57,319 nucleotides of DNA from positions 1 to 57,319 of the forward strand of contig JANBPT010000200.1 in assembly GCA_027575765.1 (NCBI GenBank), read 5' to 3'. This DNA is from Tieghemiomyces parasiticus. Lineage: Eukaryota > Kickxellomycota > Dimargaritomycetes > Dimargaritales > Dimargaritaceae. Positions within the stretch are counted from its first letter, which is position 1; the number at the start of each line of letters is the position of its first letter. Position numbers and translations under genes: made by a program. The notes beneath the pieces were generated by a model that did not search any database, was not told the DNA's origin, and was given only the letters and a program-made list of their open reading frames with translations. This document shows, piece by piece, positions 1 through 11,946 of the stretch.

Positions 1-2640
1 CTCCCCCCAGCGCTGAGCTCATAGGCGGGGCTGGTAAGCACCCCAGTATTGGCCGTTATGGTTTAAAACGTGTCAAAGAGTTCAGGGGGGCACTCCGACT
101 GGGACTATGGAAGGACTGTAGGATGAACGGCCTAATGACCTTGTCATTCCAGGTATGGGACGTCGAAACGGTGACCGGTCGACCATTGCCTGTGACCATC
201 ATCCTTTGGATCATGGCTGCCAATCTACGTTGGTACCGCATCATAACCTCCTGTAGCGTCTTGGGCGTAAGAGGGCGAAGCAAGCGGCTGAAAGCCACGT
301 TAGTATAGACTGTTGGTCCAAAGAAGGCGGCTGGGCCTGTCACATGGGACGGCTCCTTATGGGGGTTGACGACTTAGTGCTTGAGAAAATCTTGAAAAAG
401 TAATTGCGGATTATTGACTACATTGTGCTCACAGAAAGTGCAAGAGAAAGGCGAAATATAGCACCGCAGCGATCAATGACCTTGGTAAAGTGGTGGTGGT
501 GTAATGGGTTTGGAAAAGTTTATATGACCTATGAACTAGTAACCAGGCCTTCTGGTGGGGCAGCAGAAGTGCGTGACTGTTTATCCCTATCTCGCCCCCC
601 CCCGTGACACAACCTGGCAAACTTTTAGCAAGTTTAGTCTATTAACGTTTCGGCCCTTAGGATGGTACCTCTACCTAGTTTTCGCCTATGCGGCCATTAT
701 TCCCATAAATTTAACCTTGTGGGGCTTGACCGGCACCTTGCGACCCAAAAGGTCTGAGTGAGAGAGGGTGGTGTCCCTTCGGACCAGACCAGGGTTACAT
801 ACCCCTAAATGACCGGTAGTTTTGAGCTTTAATTTGTGTCAGCTGACAAATTAAGCATCTGCGGCTGCTAAGAGATCCTTACTAGTCCCCCACTGCCGCT
901 GCTCTATCGGAGAACTCCGTTGTGGAAGATATAGGGGGTGTGGAATAGGTGTATTTTCAAGCGGTGGTCGTGGGCTCTGCGCAAGAGAAATCAAAATGGG
1001 CGAAGGGAGGAATGGAGGATGTCCTTAAGACCACTTCCCTGATGCTTTCACCCAAGATTAACCCGACCGACAAGCAGCGCCATTCGATTGCATGACGGCA
1101 CGCAAGGCCCAATGTTTACGCATTAGATAGGCGTGGTCCCTTCCATGGTCCGCAGGCAGGCCTCGTTGCTGCTAATTCGAAAGGGAAGGGATGTCGTCTC
1201 GGCCACTGGTAGTCATACTGTGTGGCTGCGTTGAAAGGCAAGATTATCTTTTCTGGCCTCCGCGGCGAGGTACACAGACGTAATGGGGCTGGGAGCTTCT
1301 CTACGATACATCACCACCACCACCACCCTAGCCTTCCTTTCCGCGACCTGTGCCTTCTTTGCTCCTTCGCCGCATCTCCTACAACCAGTTGGGCGGCCAC
1401 TGTGATCTAAAGCGGTCTTTATGAGTCTCCAAGTCGGATTATACATGACAACCCTCACCCCCATATGCATGAGGGGAGGGAGGGGTGTGGAGACGGCCCG
1501 TAGTGCACGACCAATATAAACTTTCAGCTTGACAATCTGTTTTAGCGGTGTCCCCGAAAGAGGGGAGACCAGGAATGAAAAATACAGCAAGACTGTTTTT
1601 CCGATGATTGCTATGGTCATTAGATGTTCTTTCAACAAAGAGCTTGTAGATTATATTACATGTCGATTGGTTTGGTGATTGTGGGTAATCGGAGGGGGCA
1701 GTAGAATAGCATGTCAGTGAAAGGTGGGTGACACCTATAGCGGATGGTAGCTGGGGATAGAGTTGAAAGGAGACAGGAGAGGACGTGCCGGCGGTGATTC
1801 TCAGTCTTGAGAACCAAGGGTTGCTGTGGTCTTGGTGATCACCACGCTTGGCCTTGTGGAACTGTGCCCTGACCTCCTCTGCTCTCCTCCAGTTCCCTTC
1901 CGCCCCTTCACCTGTTGGCAGGTGGACCATAGGGCACTGTTCGGGGTATGCTTATATGTAGTGCAATGACAAGCCGTCTTTCATAGCCACAGCTTGTAGA
2001 CGTCCTCTTCCCGCAAGCACAAGGACTAATAAAGCTATGCGTCGTAAATACTCTGAGCGGCGCAGCAACGGGACGTTTACGTGGCCGTTTACTTAACGGT
2101 CTGTCCTTGTGACGGATATACTGTTGGTGCGGAAGTGGGGGAGAAGGAGGAGAAAGAGACAGAGCATTTCGGATGGAAACTACCCTCTACTTTTTCACGC
2201 CCTATTAAACCAACAAAGGCTTTCGCACCTCGACCGGCCTTCTTCCCGCCTCCTGGCGTACCTATTCTGTCCCCAACCGAACAGTACGCTGCGAGCCACC
2301 GTTCAGTATCGAGTGCGTTCATGTAAAGAGAGGGAGGAGGAGTCAGTCATTTGTTGGATAATGTACATCAATGCCCGGTCTTCGTTGAAGTGAGTATCTG
2401 GGCCTAAACAATCATGACAGTCACTCTGGACGATTACAATAAAGACCTCGGGCCCATCTCATTTGTGGTCTCCTACGACGGCACTGTGGGGTCAAGCGTT
2501 AGGGTACTGCTCGTAGCGTCTCCTCCCAAGCTATGGCCTTGACCGGCTCGACGGGGCCAGCTCTACCCGACATTTTCCCTCGCGGCCTGGTACTTCACCG
2601 GCTGCCATGTTGTTGCCAGAGAATCTGGCCAGACGACGAA
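1..2640. other. Gene-free stretch
   Basis: No reading frame here has a credible start, a recognisable motif or a splice-linked partner. The open frames are short and overlap on both strands. A short CAC trinucleotide run lies near 1311-1327. I see no tRNA or rRNA. It is best treated as intergenic DNA upstream of the secreted-protein gene at 2859. Confidence 0.5.
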
Positions 2641-2648
2641 TATAAAAG
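2641..2648 (+). promoter_or_regulatory. TATA box of the 125-aa secreted protein gene
   Basis: TATAAAAG lies 218 bp upstream of the ATG at 2859. The same TATA-to-ATG arrangement occurs before the 50-aa precursor gene at 17275 and, less clearly, before the NRPS. It implies a transcription start near 2670 and a leader of about 190 nt. Confidence 0.6.
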
Positions 2649-2858
2649 GCTGACTGCCCTCGCCTCTTGCTTGACTATCATTACCACCCATCTCCTAGTC
2701 TTGCATCACACCGCTTCCTCTTCACACCCAGCCCATTCCACCCTCGTATCCCCTGCAGCGCCACTAACCACACGCCTCGCCAAGGACCCATCCTGCCTGT
2801 CACCCTTAGCTTCCGCAAGCTACTTCCCTTCCCCGCCACCCACGTCACCTTCGCCACC

Positions 2859-3236
2859 ATGCGTCTCAGCCTGTCGTTCGTCCTCGCCCTGGCTCTTGCC
2901 ACTGGTCCTCTAGCTACGCTCGCCCTGCCCGCTAAGGGTAACTCACCGGCCGTTAAGGCGCACTTGAATCCTGGCCCAACGATTAAGCAAAGAAAGGCGG
3001 CATTGGCTACAGCCAGTGGCAGTAATTCTAGCCTAGGAGCTGGCAACAAGAATTCTGGAAAACCGGCCAAGCCTGCCTCTGAGCCACCCAAGCCGGCTGA
3101 AAGTGAACATACCAGAATGATGAATGAAATGAAGAGCCGACGCAACAAGGAAGTCATTAGCAATGGCAACTCAAAAAATTCTGTGGCCGCCAGTTCAAAC
3201 ATTAAGAAGTTTCAACGTACCCAGTTTTCCAAGTGA
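2859..3236 (+). CDS. Small secreted basic protein, 125 aa, unknown function
   Basis: I do not recognise the family. Residues 1-23 form a clear signal peptide (Arg at position 3, a hydrophobic Leu/Ala core, small residues before LPAKG). The rest is low-complexity, rich in Ser, Asn, Lys and Pro, and strongly basic, with no cysteine pattern, so a disordered secreted or cell-wall polypeptide is likely. The start was chosen at 2859 because it begins the signal peptide, has a good context (gccaccATG) and follows a TATA box. The open frame continues upstream to 2667 without protein-like character. A polyadenylation signal lies at 3385. KQRK near residue 43 and the paired basics near 97 are possible processing sites. 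It could be an effector-like or wall protein, but nothing in the sequence decides this. Confidence 0.65.
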   Translation: MRLSLSFVLALALATGPLATLALPAKGNSPAVKAHLNPGPTIKQRKAALATASGSNSSLGAGNKNSGKPAKPASEPPKPAESEHTRMMNEMKSRRNKEVISNGNSKNSVAASSNIKKFQRTQFSK

Positions 3237-3384
3237 GCCTCGAATATCCAGTCCACTCCTTCTTGAGCGAGACCAGCACCATTCAATGACCCTCAAAGTA
3301 CAAATATACGTAGTATCGGTCGCAACTGTGTATATGCTGTAGCTTTTGAGGTATTTTTGTTTGCAATTTTAAGGCATTTACGCC

Positions 3385-3390
3385 AATAAA
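3385..3390 (+). terminator. AATAAA polyadenylation signal
   Basis: An AATAAA hexamer lies about 150 bp after the stop of the 125-aa secreted protein gene, in an AT-rich context suited to 3'-end formation. Confidence 0.5.
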
Positions 3391-5917
3391 ACTCACAAGT
3401 TATAACTCGTTGGGCCCTAGATTTTTATAAAAATTGGCCTGGTGGTGCAGCATTAACACAATAAGGGTGGATTCGGGCGTTAGCAAGATTGAATTCCAGG
3501 GTTGCCTCTTTTAGCTTGACAATAATATTATTATTGGCCAACACTCACCCTTGCCAGGCTCGGCCAGGCTTTCGTTGCTGATTATTTTTATTGAATAGAG
3601 GATGAGCCAAGATCCTTATTTAACTGTGGGCTGCCCTGGACACCGTCCATAAAGAATGTACAAGTTCTTCAAGTCCAACTGGCCTTATGTATGCTCTACA
3701 GTGGCATACCTAGAGCCATTATCCATTCTACCCCTCTATTCCCTTGCCAAGGGGAGCCAGAGAGAGGAGGGGGCTAGTAGGTTTAATTGGTAGACTTGGT
3801 ACAGTGTATACAACTTTATTACTGCACCCAACCAATCTCTGACAAGCCAGATACCTTCCCCCCCAATATGGTTTCATGTCTATCCAATAGCTTACTTGAG
3901 AAAAAAATACCTCTAGGTTCTACGGATAGAATGGAAACACATCAAGCTGCCATAGAACTTGTTCTTCACCATCATTTTTTTGCTGTTTTAGGGATTAAAA
4001 TTCCCTTTGCTACTACCACTTCCTTGGTGTTTATCTCATTGACTGTAATATCTTCTCAAAAAGATATGTAGGCCTCAATAAATTCTGAAAGCTCTGAAGA
4101 GTTAAAAGTATACCATAAGGAATACACATAAATAACAATATAAATTAGGCTCAAGTCCTGTCTGTAGTCAAAAAATATGCCACATGACACGGCCCAACCT
4201 TGAACTTGGGACAAAAGGTTACCTGTGGTGATTGGGAACCACCACATTAGATTATCCCATGGTAAGGTCCACGTCTGCTATTTCAGAACTGTAAATTCTG
4301 TGATAGTAGAATAGCCTTTTGGGTATGGTATTAGACTTGGGCCTAGTATCAGCACAATATCTAACCTGGTGACTCTTCTAATAAACTACTCTCTGGGGCC
4401 CTAGATTACCATAGTCATCACAGTGGTATATAATAAAAAATGCGTTGATAATTTTGTGCTTGCCTATCTGCAAGGTGGGTGGGGTGTCCCTTTGGATAAT
4501 AGATGCCGTGTGGGGTAGAGAGGACTTTGGCTAATTATCTGTGCCGTCATTGGTGTTTGAAACACTCCTAAGGCGTACACCTTTGCATGGCGTTTTTGAT
4601 TGTGGTGATGGTGAATTCCAGATTACACGCCTTGCCTGATAAGTATTTCCTAATTGCTTACCCTAGTGTGGTTTATAGGCACCACCGTGCTGTGTGTCTA
4701 GTACTGTTGATAAAAATGGGAGAGAATAGAGTGCCATACGAAGGGTTGTGAATTGATTATGAAAAAAACGTAGGTAAGGTGGATGACTATGCTTCAGCCT
4801 TGTGGAAAGAACCAAATAAAGTGGAAAGAGGAGAGGGAATATGTAAGTTTTGGATCGACCCCTCTCCTTAGTCCTATTTTTGGCTCTTGGATTCGTTGGT
4901 GCTGGTATCCATCAAAAGTGGGTCCCTGTATGGCAAGGTGACTCCTTGGTCCCATTGACAGGACTTAAGCCGGAGACCTTGAAGGGCGTCTCCCCTTGGC
5001 CACATAATCCTTGATGAGACTGACTCAAGAGAAACCACCATCTACTTCTACTCAGCTGTGCCATTATTGGTTGAAATATAAACCCCAATGTGGTGGGCGT
5101 AAACGTACTAAATAGAAATAAACAAGTGGCGAAGCTCAGACTGGGGGTGTAGATGATTTGATTGATGACTGTTTCTTTATTGAATAGTGATCGTTAGGTC
5201 TTTTATACTGTAACCATGACCAACATCGTTCATCGTACCTATTTAGCCTAGGCTAGGAAAGCTAGGGCGACAGGTTGCGGCGGGATCAGCCATTGGCAGG
5301 AAATGGAGAGGCGGCTAGCTAGCCGTCAGATCAGGAATAGGACAAGGAAAGGTCCCAAAAGAATAGAAGGCGGCACCTGGCTTGGATAATGAAGGTGATG
5401 AACCGGTGGGACCACCGTAGGGATAAGATAGACCTTCGATTAATTAGCTACTGTAAGGTTCAGCCACCAAGATTGGGTGGCACCATCTGGGACGGCAAAG
5501 GCTGCCGGCTGGCCTCCTTTGGGATACGGAATAGGAGGGCGGGGCTTTGGGCTACATCAGGTTGGAAGACAACAGAAAGAGCAAGGCAAGAGGAATGAGG
5601 GCAAGGGGAACAGCAGATGCTACAAATACCAAATGCTGCAGAGAGTAGTTTGCAAGATGGAAGCGGGGCATTGACGGGCTGAGGCCCTTGGTTGATAAGA
5701 CTATGGGTACGGTCGACGTTGCCAGCGGGCGCATGGATACCATGCATTACAGGCGACCGGTTGTCCATTGGTGTATCATTTAGAAGGAGGGGCGCCCAAT
5801 CGGCATGGCGTACATACGTGTTGGGGAGGGTTGCAAGGTTGAGGAATGAGTAGTTCCTGGGCACCACAGGTACGTATTCGAGTTCACCATGTATAGAGCA
5901 CCCTGGGGCTGGCTCCT
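3391..5917. other. Gene-free stretch containing one dispersed-repeat copy
   Basis: No supported gene. The DNA is AT-richer than the housekeeping region. It contains the first of three same-orientation copies of a repeat of about 130 bp (4224-4356). The open frames present lack motifs and good starts. Confidence 0.5.
4224..4356 (+). repeat. Dispersed repeat of about 130 bp, copy 1
   Basis: This segment recurs at 41672 and 55515 in the same orientation with only scattered mismatches by eye. It opens with a perfect 7-bp inverted repeat (TGTGGTG / CACCACA) around a 9-nt loop and closes at ATCAGCACA. Similarity stops abruptly at both ends in all three copies, so these look like true element boundaries. 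There is no coding capacity. A short non-autonomous element (SINE- or MITE-like) is the likely class. Confidence 0.8.
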
Positions 5918-6223
5918 TTAAGCGTTCTGCTCAGCGGGCGAATTGTTCTTATCATGGACCACTTTAGCTGCGACAGCAGCAGCACCAGCAGCGCCGGCAC
6001 CCATAAGTAGCCTCTCGCTTGGGGATGACTTGACAAAAAATGACTTGAGTTTTTTCGGAATCGCAGTAGCAATCTTTACCAGCGCATGGCCGAAAGGCTG
6101 AGGCTGGCGTTTCTGCATTGGTGCATGCAGGACCGTAGGGTTACCAAGGGGTGGAGTAGGAACGGCGGCTGCTTGGGCCACCGCCAGGGTAAGCGTGACG
6201 ACGATAGCACTGATAATGCGCAT
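5918..6223 (-). CDS. Small secreted precursor with Lys-Arg site, 101 aa
   Basis: I do not recognise the family. Residues 1-20 are a signal peptide ending AQAAA. Residues 21-37 form a short Pro-rich propeptide. Lys-Arg at 38-39 is followed by Gln, which fits Kex2-type cleavage and N-terminal pyroglutamate. The predicted mature part is about 62 aa: a cationic, potentially amphipathic stretch (41-65, with PKKLKSFFVK), then an Ala/Gly-rich hydrophobic segment (74-87) and a polar tail. There are no cysteines. The ATG at 6223 begins the signal peptide directly. The cationic segment is compatible with a membrane-active or antimicrobial role, but that is inference. The Ala/Gly segment could instead be a membrane anchor. 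Confidence 0.6.
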   Translation of the reverse strand: MRIISAIVVTLTLAVAQAAAVPTPPLGNPTVLHAPMQKRQPQPFGHALVKIATAIPKKLKSFFVKSSPSERLLMGAGAAGAAAVAAKVVHDKNNSPAEQNA

Positions 6224-8724
6224 GGTAGAAGGCCGAAAGCAATGAACGGGGCCGGATGGGGACTAATAAAAATCGGTGGAATACGGGTTGCGGGTTTAAG
6301 GGATTAAAAGCAGTAATAGTTAACCGAAGGACGGGAGGCGGGAGTTGAAGACGAATGGAGGATAATGGTTAGGGGCAGCAACCCCAAAGGTTGATATAAG
6401 CGACCGACTTCCTCAAACTATGCCGGCCTGTATACCTTGACACCAACACCACTTACCTTGCTCTTGGACGGCTACAGGGCCTGGTACCTTGGTCAAGGGG
6501 AGCAGATGGACGAGCTCCCTTTTTTTAGCCCGCCAAGCCAACGCCAATGTAATCTAGCTTACTGGTCCTCCTAAACCCTTGGCCCAAATCCCACCGTAAC
6601 CCTCTATTACTGCTGGCACAACGTTTGCCTTTAGGTTTATTTGGTCCATAATATGAGTGGATCAACAAGCTGATTGGCTGGATGTGGCCAAAAGAGAAGA
6701 GAAGAATAAAATATATGAAGTGATGAAAACCAAGAGGAGAGCAAGGGCGATCCGCAAGACCTACTGGCCCTACATTGAAGGACTGTCAATGGTCAATATA
6801 GACGGACCACACCATAAAGAGGAGGGGTACCGTCCCACTATCCTTTATTCGTAGTCTGGGATCTCTCCCTTCCGCAACATGGGCCGCAGCGAGCGGCTGC
6901 CTTGCCGTGTACCACGCACCAGCGGCCTCACCCACCTAGGCCCCAGCCTAGTCTGGGGCACCACTCGCCCGTGGTTTACTGCTTGACCAAGGCCATATCC
7001 TATTCTTTGTCCACCATTTGATTATTCTGTCGTCTCTTCGTTGCTGCTTTGCGAGTATACATTGGCGGTATCATTCCTCACCCGCATGCTGTGTATAGTT
7101 CACAACTACGTTTACAACCCATCCCTCTTTTCCTCTCCACCATGCTTAGCAGCGAAAAATAGGATAAAAGGAGACGTCCAGCCTAGGGAGTTCATCCGCC
7201 AACTGGTTTGTTGTGGCCCAGAGCCCGGTGCAGGCATGGAGAGCCACCGACAATAAGAGGGCGAAGAGGGTTGGCCATTTTCCAACCAACCGGCCCGTCT
7301 CTCGTACTACGCCTCCAGTGGAGCCAAGTGGCGCGGATGCAGCAACAAGGGGCCTACTTTGCGATCAAGCCTGCAGATGGACGACGACTTGGGGGCTCCG
7401 CCAACCACTGCATAGCGTGTGGGTTGAAGTCCATGCCCTAGACCTGGGCAAAGGCATGCGGAAGGCTTTATTATTACTCTCCACAGCACTACCACGATAA
7501 CGCGCCGCCATACTGTGCAGCAACTGCCTTTTCCTACCTTCTCGGCTCCTGATTGAAGCCTCTTCTAGCCTCCCTCTAAAAAAAGCCCTGACCTGGCCGC
7601 CTGCGACTTCTGACTGTACAGGTAAATCAGCTCGTAGCTGCGCGGTAAGAGGTCCACCGGGTTGGAGGCGCCCGACAATTGGAGCTTACTCGGTTCCAGC
7701 CAAGTAGCTGTCAAGCCTGCTTTAATAGCGGGCAATATAACACTCCTCAAGCGGTAAATAGTGATGAGGGATTATTGAAAATGAATGCCGTTTAGATGCG
7801 AGGAGTGTGTTGCTCTCTAGAGCATCTACATTAACTCCATCGTCTTCGATAATGTAAGTTGGCAAGCCTGAACTCCACGGCAGCACCACCTACTACCTGA
7901 ATAACCCCTATTCCGCTCGTTTCGGCTCAATGAGTGCCTGCCTTTACCCTCCCCCCAAACACCACTTCCCTGTTTCCGACCGTGCCAGGCCGCTGCCCCT
8001 CCTTTGGTTTGCCCTTAGGTCACGCTGCGTGCGGTGGCTATTGTTTAACCCGGCCCATTATTTGCAAAGTGTGGGCCCAGTGGCTGGGTAATCCCCGGAC
8101 ATGGACACTATCCCATTTTATTACCAGTCCATTTATTACGGGGAGCCAGAAACGGCCCACCAACAGGAGCAGTTCCCCTCCTCCCGGGCACTCTTTGGGA
8201 CCGCCGGTACTGCACCATGCGCAACAGACCGTCCGACCGTGGAGATTATATAGGACGCGCTCTGCTGCACCTCAGCTGAGGGGAGTTAGTGGAACTGGGA
8301 AGCTGGCGACAAGGAGGGTGGGTGGCCTTGGTTCATGACAATGGCGACCCCCTCCCCACTTGGCCACGCATGGGAAGCAGTGGGCTGGCATGAGCCCTGC
8401 TGACGTCAAACACCGCAATAAACCTCGCAAGGGAAGCACGACCTCCCAACTGTCGCCATCACCTGCCACCACAGTGGTGGAAGCATACCATCACGTATGG
8501 CCCCCTGAACTGTTCCCCTACCTGGACCACTTCTATTTATTGACTGGGGGATCCGCCTGTGTCGCAGTTGGCCCTCGTACTCTCTATTCTGCCCCTCTCC
8601 CTCCCGCGGCCGTAGTGTTTCGCTGCTGGCAACTCCAACTTCTCCCGTACTTACCAGCTCTTTATCGCCTAACCATCGTCGGCCCTTCCGTCATCCATAG
8701 CGCCCCCTGCCACAGATTACGCCC
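6224..8724. other. Gene-free stretch upstream of the ICMT gene
   Basis: The overlapping open frames have non-ATG starts, no domain motifs and antisense partners of equal length, as expected of random frames in GC-rich DNA. A TATATAGG sequence near 8246 could be a promoter for the ICMT gene, but it lies about 480 bp from the ATG. Confidence 0.45.
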
Positions 8725-10156
8725 ATGGCTGGCTTTCCCCAGATTATCCGTCAGCGTCCGCGGCCCAGCGACGCTTCCGCCCCCCAGGCTGAGTCGTGGG
8801 CAGACAATCCGGTCGCACGCAATGCACCACGTGACCCGACGGCACTGCCCGCCGACGGAGAGGGAGACCAACACGGCACCCTGTCCCACCTGGATACGCT
8901 CAGACCCGTGGTTCCCCTGGGCGATGGTCGCCACACGCCCCAGAATGTGGCCCTGGCTGCGTTTCTGCTCGGAAGTATTATCGGAGTTGGGGTGGCGTGG
9001 TCACTCTATACCCTCGGCACGGCCACCGTCAGGGGATCGGCGATACCGAGCGTAGACCGGGCCCTGCGTTTGCTGGGCCCGGTCCTTGTATTCCTGCCGC
9101 TGTTCCACTACCTGGAGTATCTTTCCACTGCCCTGTATAACCCCAGCGCCCTGGGCTTTGACTGTAAGGCCATGCGACCAACACGGGCGCCACTTGCGCC
9201 CCTGGGAGTGGTTATAAGCGTTCGATTTACCGGCGGTGCACCAGGTATTAAACTCTGGTTGCTGACCACAAGCGTCCGCACTTGATCCTAACCTCCCCCC
9301 TTCCCGCTATACGCCCTGCTTGATCTCTCACCCTCCGATGCCACCTTCACTTTGATGATACTGTGTCCCTCCAGCGTTCGTCTTGTGGCCTGACATCGAA
9401 GGCCGGTACTACCAGGCGATGCTATTTACCCTGGTGGAATTCCTGGTTGAGGCCTACGTTGCGCCGGGCATGAAACTAACCTGGTGGACCTGGACTACTG
9501 GTGAGTGGGCTGACCGTACCGCAGCTCCCCCCTGCCACCAATAGATGTGCATCGTGTGGACCTACCAATCGACAGTGCCGACGCTAACGTGTTACCGATA
9601 CTTGCTTGCGTCCCTGGCTGTGCCAATCAGGTCTCCTGTTGCTCACTGCCGGCCAGGCCATTCGAACCCTGGCCATGGTGACGGCCAAACGCAGTTTTAG
9701 CCACTACATCGCCACTGAGCGTGACCCCGCCCACGTTCTCGTCACCCACGGTGTTTACCGGTAAGGCCTGATGCTGAGTATTGCCCACCTTGTTAATGCA
9801 GCCGGGCCGCCTTGGCCTTGTCAGGTTCCGGGGTTACACCGTCCGTTTCCGGTGAAAGTGTAGCAGGGTCGGTCGCTAACCCATTGACTCACTCGACCTG
9901 CGATACCCCATTCCTCCCTCTGCCTTTCATCATCAGCTCTGTCCGCCACCCGTCCTACGCGGGCTTCCTGCTGTTCAATGCAGGACTGCAGATATACCTG
10001 GCCAATCCGGTCGCCATTGTCGCATACATGATGGCTGTGGGGCAATTCGTCTTGCGCCGGATGGACCAGGAAGAGGAGCTCCTGGTGCAGTTTTTTGGCT
10101 CCGCGTACGTGAACTACCAGAAGCGGACAGCGGCCTTGATTCCCTACATCTACTAA
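8725..10156 (+). CDS. STE14: Protein-S-isoprenylcysteine O-methyltransferase (ICMT/Ste14), four exons
   Basis: ICMT methylates the C-terminal prenylcysteine of CaaX proteins such as Ras, Rho and farnesylated pheromones in the ER membrane, using S-adenosylmethionine. Exons are 8725-9163, 9375-9500, 9631-9760 and 9937-10156. All junctions are GT-AG and in frame, giving 304 aa. The N-terminal 75 residues are polar and probably disordered. Hydrophobic segments follow. Family landmarks are HYLEYLSTALYNP and GFDSFVL spanning the first junction, then HVLVTHGVYR, RHPSYAGF (235-242), and a C-terminal EEELLVQFFG (277-286) with a trailing Tyr/Lys/Arg stretch and IPYIY end. The RHPSY and Glu-rich motifs are the SAM/catalytic core of the ICMT family. 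The start at 8725 is the only in-frame ATG before the membrane region, and the length suits the family, perhaps slightly long at the N-terminus. The third intron holds a good branch site (gctaac). Confidence 0.9.
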
Positions 10157-10908
10157 TCAGCTCAAGGCATAAGCAGGGCCTGACTGTTTCCTTATAGGAT
10201 GTTAGTCTCTGTGAGCTAGCCCCTTGCTGGTGATTGCAACGTGGAGAAGAAGGGGTCCGCTGGCAACGGGCGTGCTCCATGGTTATATACCACATTGCAT
10301 TTCGGTAAAACTAAAGAGGAAGGCTGCATCCGTTGCTTATCATCTCCCCTACAGGCAGGATTGGCTACTAGGCCATTTCATTCTGCTACCTGATGGAGAA
10401 CAATTATATGGCATCCGCGCTCGCATACACCGCAACCTTTATTGATAAACCACCACCACCACCATTTTTCACCACTCTACTGCCTTGGCTTCAAGTATGG
10501 CTGTACCGGCCAATTCGCAAGTATATTGAGATGTAGGGGCATAAGTGGGGAAGTGATATGTGACCCCGATATCCTGGTCTTACCTTGACTTGTTCCTATA
10601 CCCGACCTTCTCTCCGACCTGCAGAGGGGTGAGGATACAATCAATTCCATCCAGGCAATTGTAGTTGGGCCAGCGCTGCGACTTCCCAAATTTATTTTTA
10701 TGAAATTTGGGGGTATGGAAAGAGTATTTAATCGGACTAAAAAAAGCAACTGATGGGGGCAGATAGATACAAATCGGAAATGACAGTAAAGTAATATACA
10801 TGGACAGATAACTACACGAAGGAATGCAAATGAAACACGGGGGAAAATGGTTGCTAAAGCTAATGGAATAAATACCTACAGGTCAGGCGATCGGGCCTAC
10901 AGGTAGTG
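10157..10908. other. Intergenic region after the ICMT gene
   Basis: No gene is visible. A CCACCACCACCACC run lies near 10449. The short open frames have no supporting features. Confidence 0.45.
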
Positions 10909-11796
10909 TTATACAGGCTGAGCCGTCTGGAGCACAGCCACTTTCTTCTTGGCTACCACCAACTTGGCCTCCCAGGCCAGCTTGGCATCAAGGGCCATTT
11001 CCTCCAACTGGAACCAGAGGTTTATGTTGGCAAGAATGCTGCCAGTGGGATCAGTGGCTGGGTCATACTCCCCGACCAGGTCAGGATCAGGGCCAATGGA
11101 GGTACACATGTAGGTGTCCTGGACCTCCTGGAGTCGGTCAGCCGCCCAGTTGACAGTGCGCTGGACCAGCTGCTGCTCATTGACTGCAGCAAACAGCTCG
11201 TCCAAAGCCTGGTCGCCCATTTCCTCAGGGTAGGGGGTGGGGACGTACTGCAATGAAGGGTAGGTTGGCCCCACCACATCATCCTCAGGCGGGTGACTTG
11301 GTACCTGGCTGCGGTCCAAGGCCACAAGGGGAGGCGGTAGCCCCACAGGGAGGGGCCGACTCCCAACCTGGCGTGGGGGGGTGGAGGGTGGCACAGGACC
11401 AGACGCCAATGGGCCACTGGGCCGAGTCACTGAGGGCCAGAACATTGCCAGGGGGTCCCAGTCATCCTCATCACTGGCCTGGGGAACAGTGCCAAAGTTG
11501 ACATCAGGGCGGAAGGTGAACACTGGCCCTAGGGGGGAGTGGGTGGGAGTGGTGGCCAGTGCCAGCTCCAGGTCCAGGGGATAGTCCACTGGCATGATGG
11601 GACTGGCCAGCCCCAGCCCAGCGGTGGGCCAGAAGTCGGAGGCTGGGCCCAGAAGGCGGTTAGGAGTTGCAGGGGAGATGGCAACAGGCGTAGTCTCCAA
11701 TGCAGGGGTGGGAGCGTCCTGGGCCTGGCTGATGGGTACCAAGGGAATGGTTTCCCATTTGCCGGCCCAGTGGCCCAGGCCGTCTGCCGGGACCAT
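10909..11796 (-). CDS. Pro-rich reading frame of unknown function, possibly decayed
   Basis: I do not recognise this protein. From the first ATG (11796) the frame encodes about 295 aa. The same frame stays open upstream to about 12006, where an in-frame TAG follows further protein-like sequence (SGAVATYFKTLRQKLW). So either an intron acceptor lies there (ttag) or the gene is broken. The product is Pro/Leu-rich and acidic in the middle. It ends in a plausible helical segment rich in Ala, Lys and Val (final 45 residues) preceded by a Glu/Gln-rich stretch (QALDELFAAVNEQQ). Codon use is loaded with Trp/Pro/Leu codons from repeated TGGCC/CCAGG strings, unlike the housekeeping genes. A transposon-derived gag-like frame is one possibility. 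Chance openness in skewed DNA is another. Confidence 0.3.
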   Translation of the reverse strand: MVPADGLGHWAGKWETIPLVPISQAQDAPTPALETTPVAISPATPNRLLGPASDFWPTAGLGLASPIMPVDYPLDLELALATTPTHSPLGPVFTFRPDVNFGTVPQASDEDDWDPLAMFWPSVTRPSGPLASGPVPPSTPPRQVGSRPLPVGLPPPLVALDRSQVPSHPPEDDVVGPTYPSLQYVPTPYPEEMGDQALDELFAAVNEQQLVQRTVNWAADRLQEVQDTYMCTSIGPDPDLVGEYDPATDPTGSILANINLWFQLEEMALDAKLAWEAKLVVAKKKVAVLQTAQPV

Positions 11797-11946
11797 GGGG
11801 CCAACCTGAACCGGCTGCTGGTGGCAGTGGCGGATAAAAAGGCGGCAGAGGTCCTGGGCCACTGGAGGGCGTTTTGCTGGGGCCAGCACTACAGGCTGTG
11901 CACTGGCAAGACTGAGGGTCACAGTGGCCCACTCAGTGTCTCCCAA

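Noticed and set aside
1309..1327. A run that would encode six or more His residues
   Set aside because: It is a short CAC microsatellite in gene-free DNA with no coding context. It is not a tag or a metal-binding protein.
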